From Tardiphaga sp. (GTDB lineage Bacteria > Pseudomonadota > Alphaproteobacteria > Rhizobiales > Xanthobacteraceae): DNA of 7,701 bases. The stretch covers positions 1 through 7,701 of the forward strand of contig JAQGJF010000621.1 of NCBI GenBank assembly GCA_028290765.1. The letters run 5' to 3'. Positions 6,542-7,701 of this stretch are shown here, piece after piece. Every line of letters starts with the position of its first letter. Within the stretch, counting starts at the first letter, position 1. The notes beneath the pieces are model-generated. The model did not search any database, was not told the DNA's origin, and saw only the letters and a list, made by a program, of their open reading frames with translations. A program made the translations under genes and the position numbers.

Positions 6542-6563
6542 CATGGGGCGCGATGCCGCCATG
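6542..6563. repeat. GC-rich imperfect hairpin downstream of the serine hydrolase gene
   Basis: CAT-GG-GGCG pairs with CGCC-ATG around a 6-base loop, with a two-base bulge. It starts 22 bp after the stop codon of the minus-strand gene. No run of T follows, so it might protect the 3' end or help Rho-dependent termination; this is a guess. Confidence 0.25.
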
Positions 6564-6584
6564 TCATCAGCTGTCAGTCCGCCC

Positions 6585-7701
6585 CTATTGGGCGAGTGCG
6601 CCGCGTTGCTCCCATGGTCCCGGATTGAGAACCGCGCCGATGACCTTGCCGGCTGCGTCGCGAATGAAGGCGATCCGCGTACGATCGCCACTCTGGAATT
6701 CATCGTTCGAGAGAACCGCCACGGGCACAGGCCTGCCCTTGTCGAAATCAAGCACCGACCAGCCTGTTGCTTCAACCACAAGCTTGCCGTCCGCGACACG
6801 GATTTGAAGCTCGACACTGTGCGAGGGGACCGCCTCGCGGGCAAAGGCGACAACGAGCGGATCGGTCTGCTTCTGGCGGCTGATTTTGAGCTTGATCGTG
6901 GCGTTGACCGGACCTGAAATCCGGCGAAAGGCTGCTTCCAGGGTCAGGCCCTTGATCGACGCGTCGCCGATAGCGGTGATGAGATCTCCCGCCATGACGC
7001 CCACCCTCGCGGCGGGGCCTCCGTCGGCCGGCTTGATCACCCTTAGGCCATCCGTCTCCACGACAACGGATTCAAGACCGGTCCAGGCGTTACCGTCGGC
7101 GACCGAGGTCTGTCTGTCCAGCGAACTTGCGGAGCCGCCGAAGTCGTAACGTCCGATGTATTCGGTGAGAGCGGCGGCGTTCAATTGCGTTGGTGCGGCG
7201 GGTACGGAAATTTCCGGAACCTTCAACGCTGCATAGGGCAGACGGCGGATCGCGTTGAAATAGAAGCCATTTCCACTGTACTGGCTCCGCTGCATCATCA
7301 TCACCAGGATCAGCTTCTGAACCGGGTCGACCGAGAAAAACGTGCCCCAGCTTCCCTGCCAGTTGAAGCTGCCGACCGCGCCTGGGATAAAACTGAAATC
7401 CGGGTTGGTGCGAATGGCGAAGCCGAGCCCCCAACCCGTCCCATAAGCTGGACCGGCTTCGTGTCCCGCGATGTGGATGTCGGGCGGCAGTGAATTTGTC
7501 GTCATCAGCGCCACCGTTTCCGGTTTCAAAATGCGGGCACCGTCAAGCTCACCGCCGTTGAGCAGCATCTGGCAGAAGCGCAGGACGTCGGGGGCCGTCG
7601 AGACGATCCCCCCACCCCCTGAAAAGAACGTTTGCCGCTTCGCGACGTCGCCATCCGAAAGAGCTGCGGGCTGCGCGCCCGGCACGGCGACGAGACGGGC
7701 G
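6585..7701 (-). CDS. Serine hydrolase, beta-lactamase/esterase fold, with PDZ insertion (5' partial)
   Basis: The frame is open from the right edge to the TAG at 6585-6587; about 371 residues are visible. The GTG at 7685 is internal, since codons before it continue the protein. Numbering from that GTG, residues 20-130 are the end of a beta-lactamase (PF00144-type) domain: FFSGGGGIVSTAPDVLRF, LLNGGELDGARILKPETV, YGTGWGLGF, and NWQGSWGTFFSVDP. The W-x-G in the last matches the third motif of family VIII esterases. The SxxK and YxN motifs must lie off the window. Residues 171-184, AALTEYIGRYDFGG, look like the start of a DUF3471-like domain. A PDZ domain follows (about 202-285; GPAARVGVMAGDLITAIGD). 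The last part, with IRVADGKLVVE and RIAFIRDAAGKVIG, looks like the rest of the DUF3471-like domain. The enzyme is probably periplasmic or exported, acting on esters or peptides; substrate unknown. No link to the polysaccharide cluster is evident beyond position. Confidence 0.85.
   Translation of the reverse strand, partial: ARLVAVPGAQPAALSDGDVAKRQTFFSGGGGIVSTAPDVLRFCQMLLNGGELDGARILKPETVALMTTNSLPPDIHIAGHEAGPAYGTGWGLGFAIRTNPDFSFIPGAVGSFNWQGSWGTFFSVDPVQKLILVMMMQRSQYSGNGFYFNAIRRLPYAALKVPEISVPAAPTQLNAAALTEYIGRYDFGGSASSLDRQTSVADGNAWTGLESVVVETDGLRVIKPADGGPAARVGVMAGDLITAIGDASIKGLTLEAAFRRISGPVNATIKLKISRQKQTDPLVVAFAREAVPSHSVELQIRVADGKLVVEATGWSVLDFDKGRPVPVAVLSNDEFQSGDRTRIAFIRDAAGKVIGAVLNPGPWEQRGALAQ

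Larger units (their letters stand above)
6142..6584. other. 443-bp intergenic region, no convincing gene
   Basis: This gap lies between two minus-strand genes. Frames that are open across parts of it give Arg- and Ala-rich peptides with no recognisable domain or ribosome binding site. An AT-rich patch at about 6448-6470 stands out from the GC-rich surroundings. The gap holds the three spaced TGACCG motifs and the inverted repeats listed separately. A further short inverted repeat, TTACC and GGTAA with a 6-base loop, is at 6285-6300. It presumably carries the WecB-type gene's promoter, but I cannot place a convincing -35/-10 pair. Confidence 0.6.

Noticed and set aside
1..7701. Insertion sequences, CRISPR arrays, integrases or defence genes
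   Set aside because: No transposase-like or integrase-like protein, no regularly spaced repeat-spacer array and no target-site duplications were seen. The only tandem repeat is the two-unit one at 5155-5358.

Overview
The window is GC-rich, densely packed bacterial DNA with overlapping genes and alphaproteobacterial-looking proteins. A Bradyrhizobium- or Rhodopseudomonas-like rhizobial relative is my best guess. This rests on composition and gene style only; no marker gene is present.

Left part (1 to about 5200, plus strand): a tight co-directional cluster that looks like the end of an exopolysaccharide or surface-polysaccharide locus. In order it holds the C-terminal three quarters or so of a Wzx/MATE-like polysaccharide flippase (runs in from the left edge), a 615-residue protein made of two alpha/beta-hydrolase domains in tandem, a secreted glycoside hydrolase family 5 enzyme, and a GT-B glycosyltransferase of the GT4 type. 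The last three genes overlap (4 bp, then 22 bp), which suggests one transcript and translational coupling.

Middle (5152 to 6141, minus strand): a convergent WecB/TagA/CpsF-type (GT26) glycosyltransferase whose 3' end overlaps the GT4 gene by 48 bp. Its C-terminal tail is a 34-residue tandem duplication that ends exactly at the stop codon. The 102-bp DNA repeat behind it includes the 3' end of the neighbouring GT4 gene.

Right part: a 443-bp gap (6142 to 6584) has no convincing gene. It contains an AT-rich patch, three copies of a T-K-TGACCG motif spaced exactly 40 bp apart, and several inverted repeats. A minus-strand serine hydrolase of the beta-lactamase/family VIII esterase type follows and runs off the right edge. 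It carries a PDZ domain apparently inserted into its C-terminal DUF3471-like domain.

Likely working together: the GT4 and WecB-type transferases add sugars to a lipid-linked repeat unit, the flippase moves it across the inner membrane, and the secreted GH5 enzyme trims or releases the polymer. The tandem hydrolase resembles the hydrolase pair found in exosortase-A type EPS loci and may act on an acyl or other ester group. The serine hydrolase is probably not part of this pathway. I see no wholly new system. The most unusual items are the two-domain hydrolase with a dead first half, the repeat at the convergent gene junction, the 40-bp-phased motif array and the PDZ insertion.
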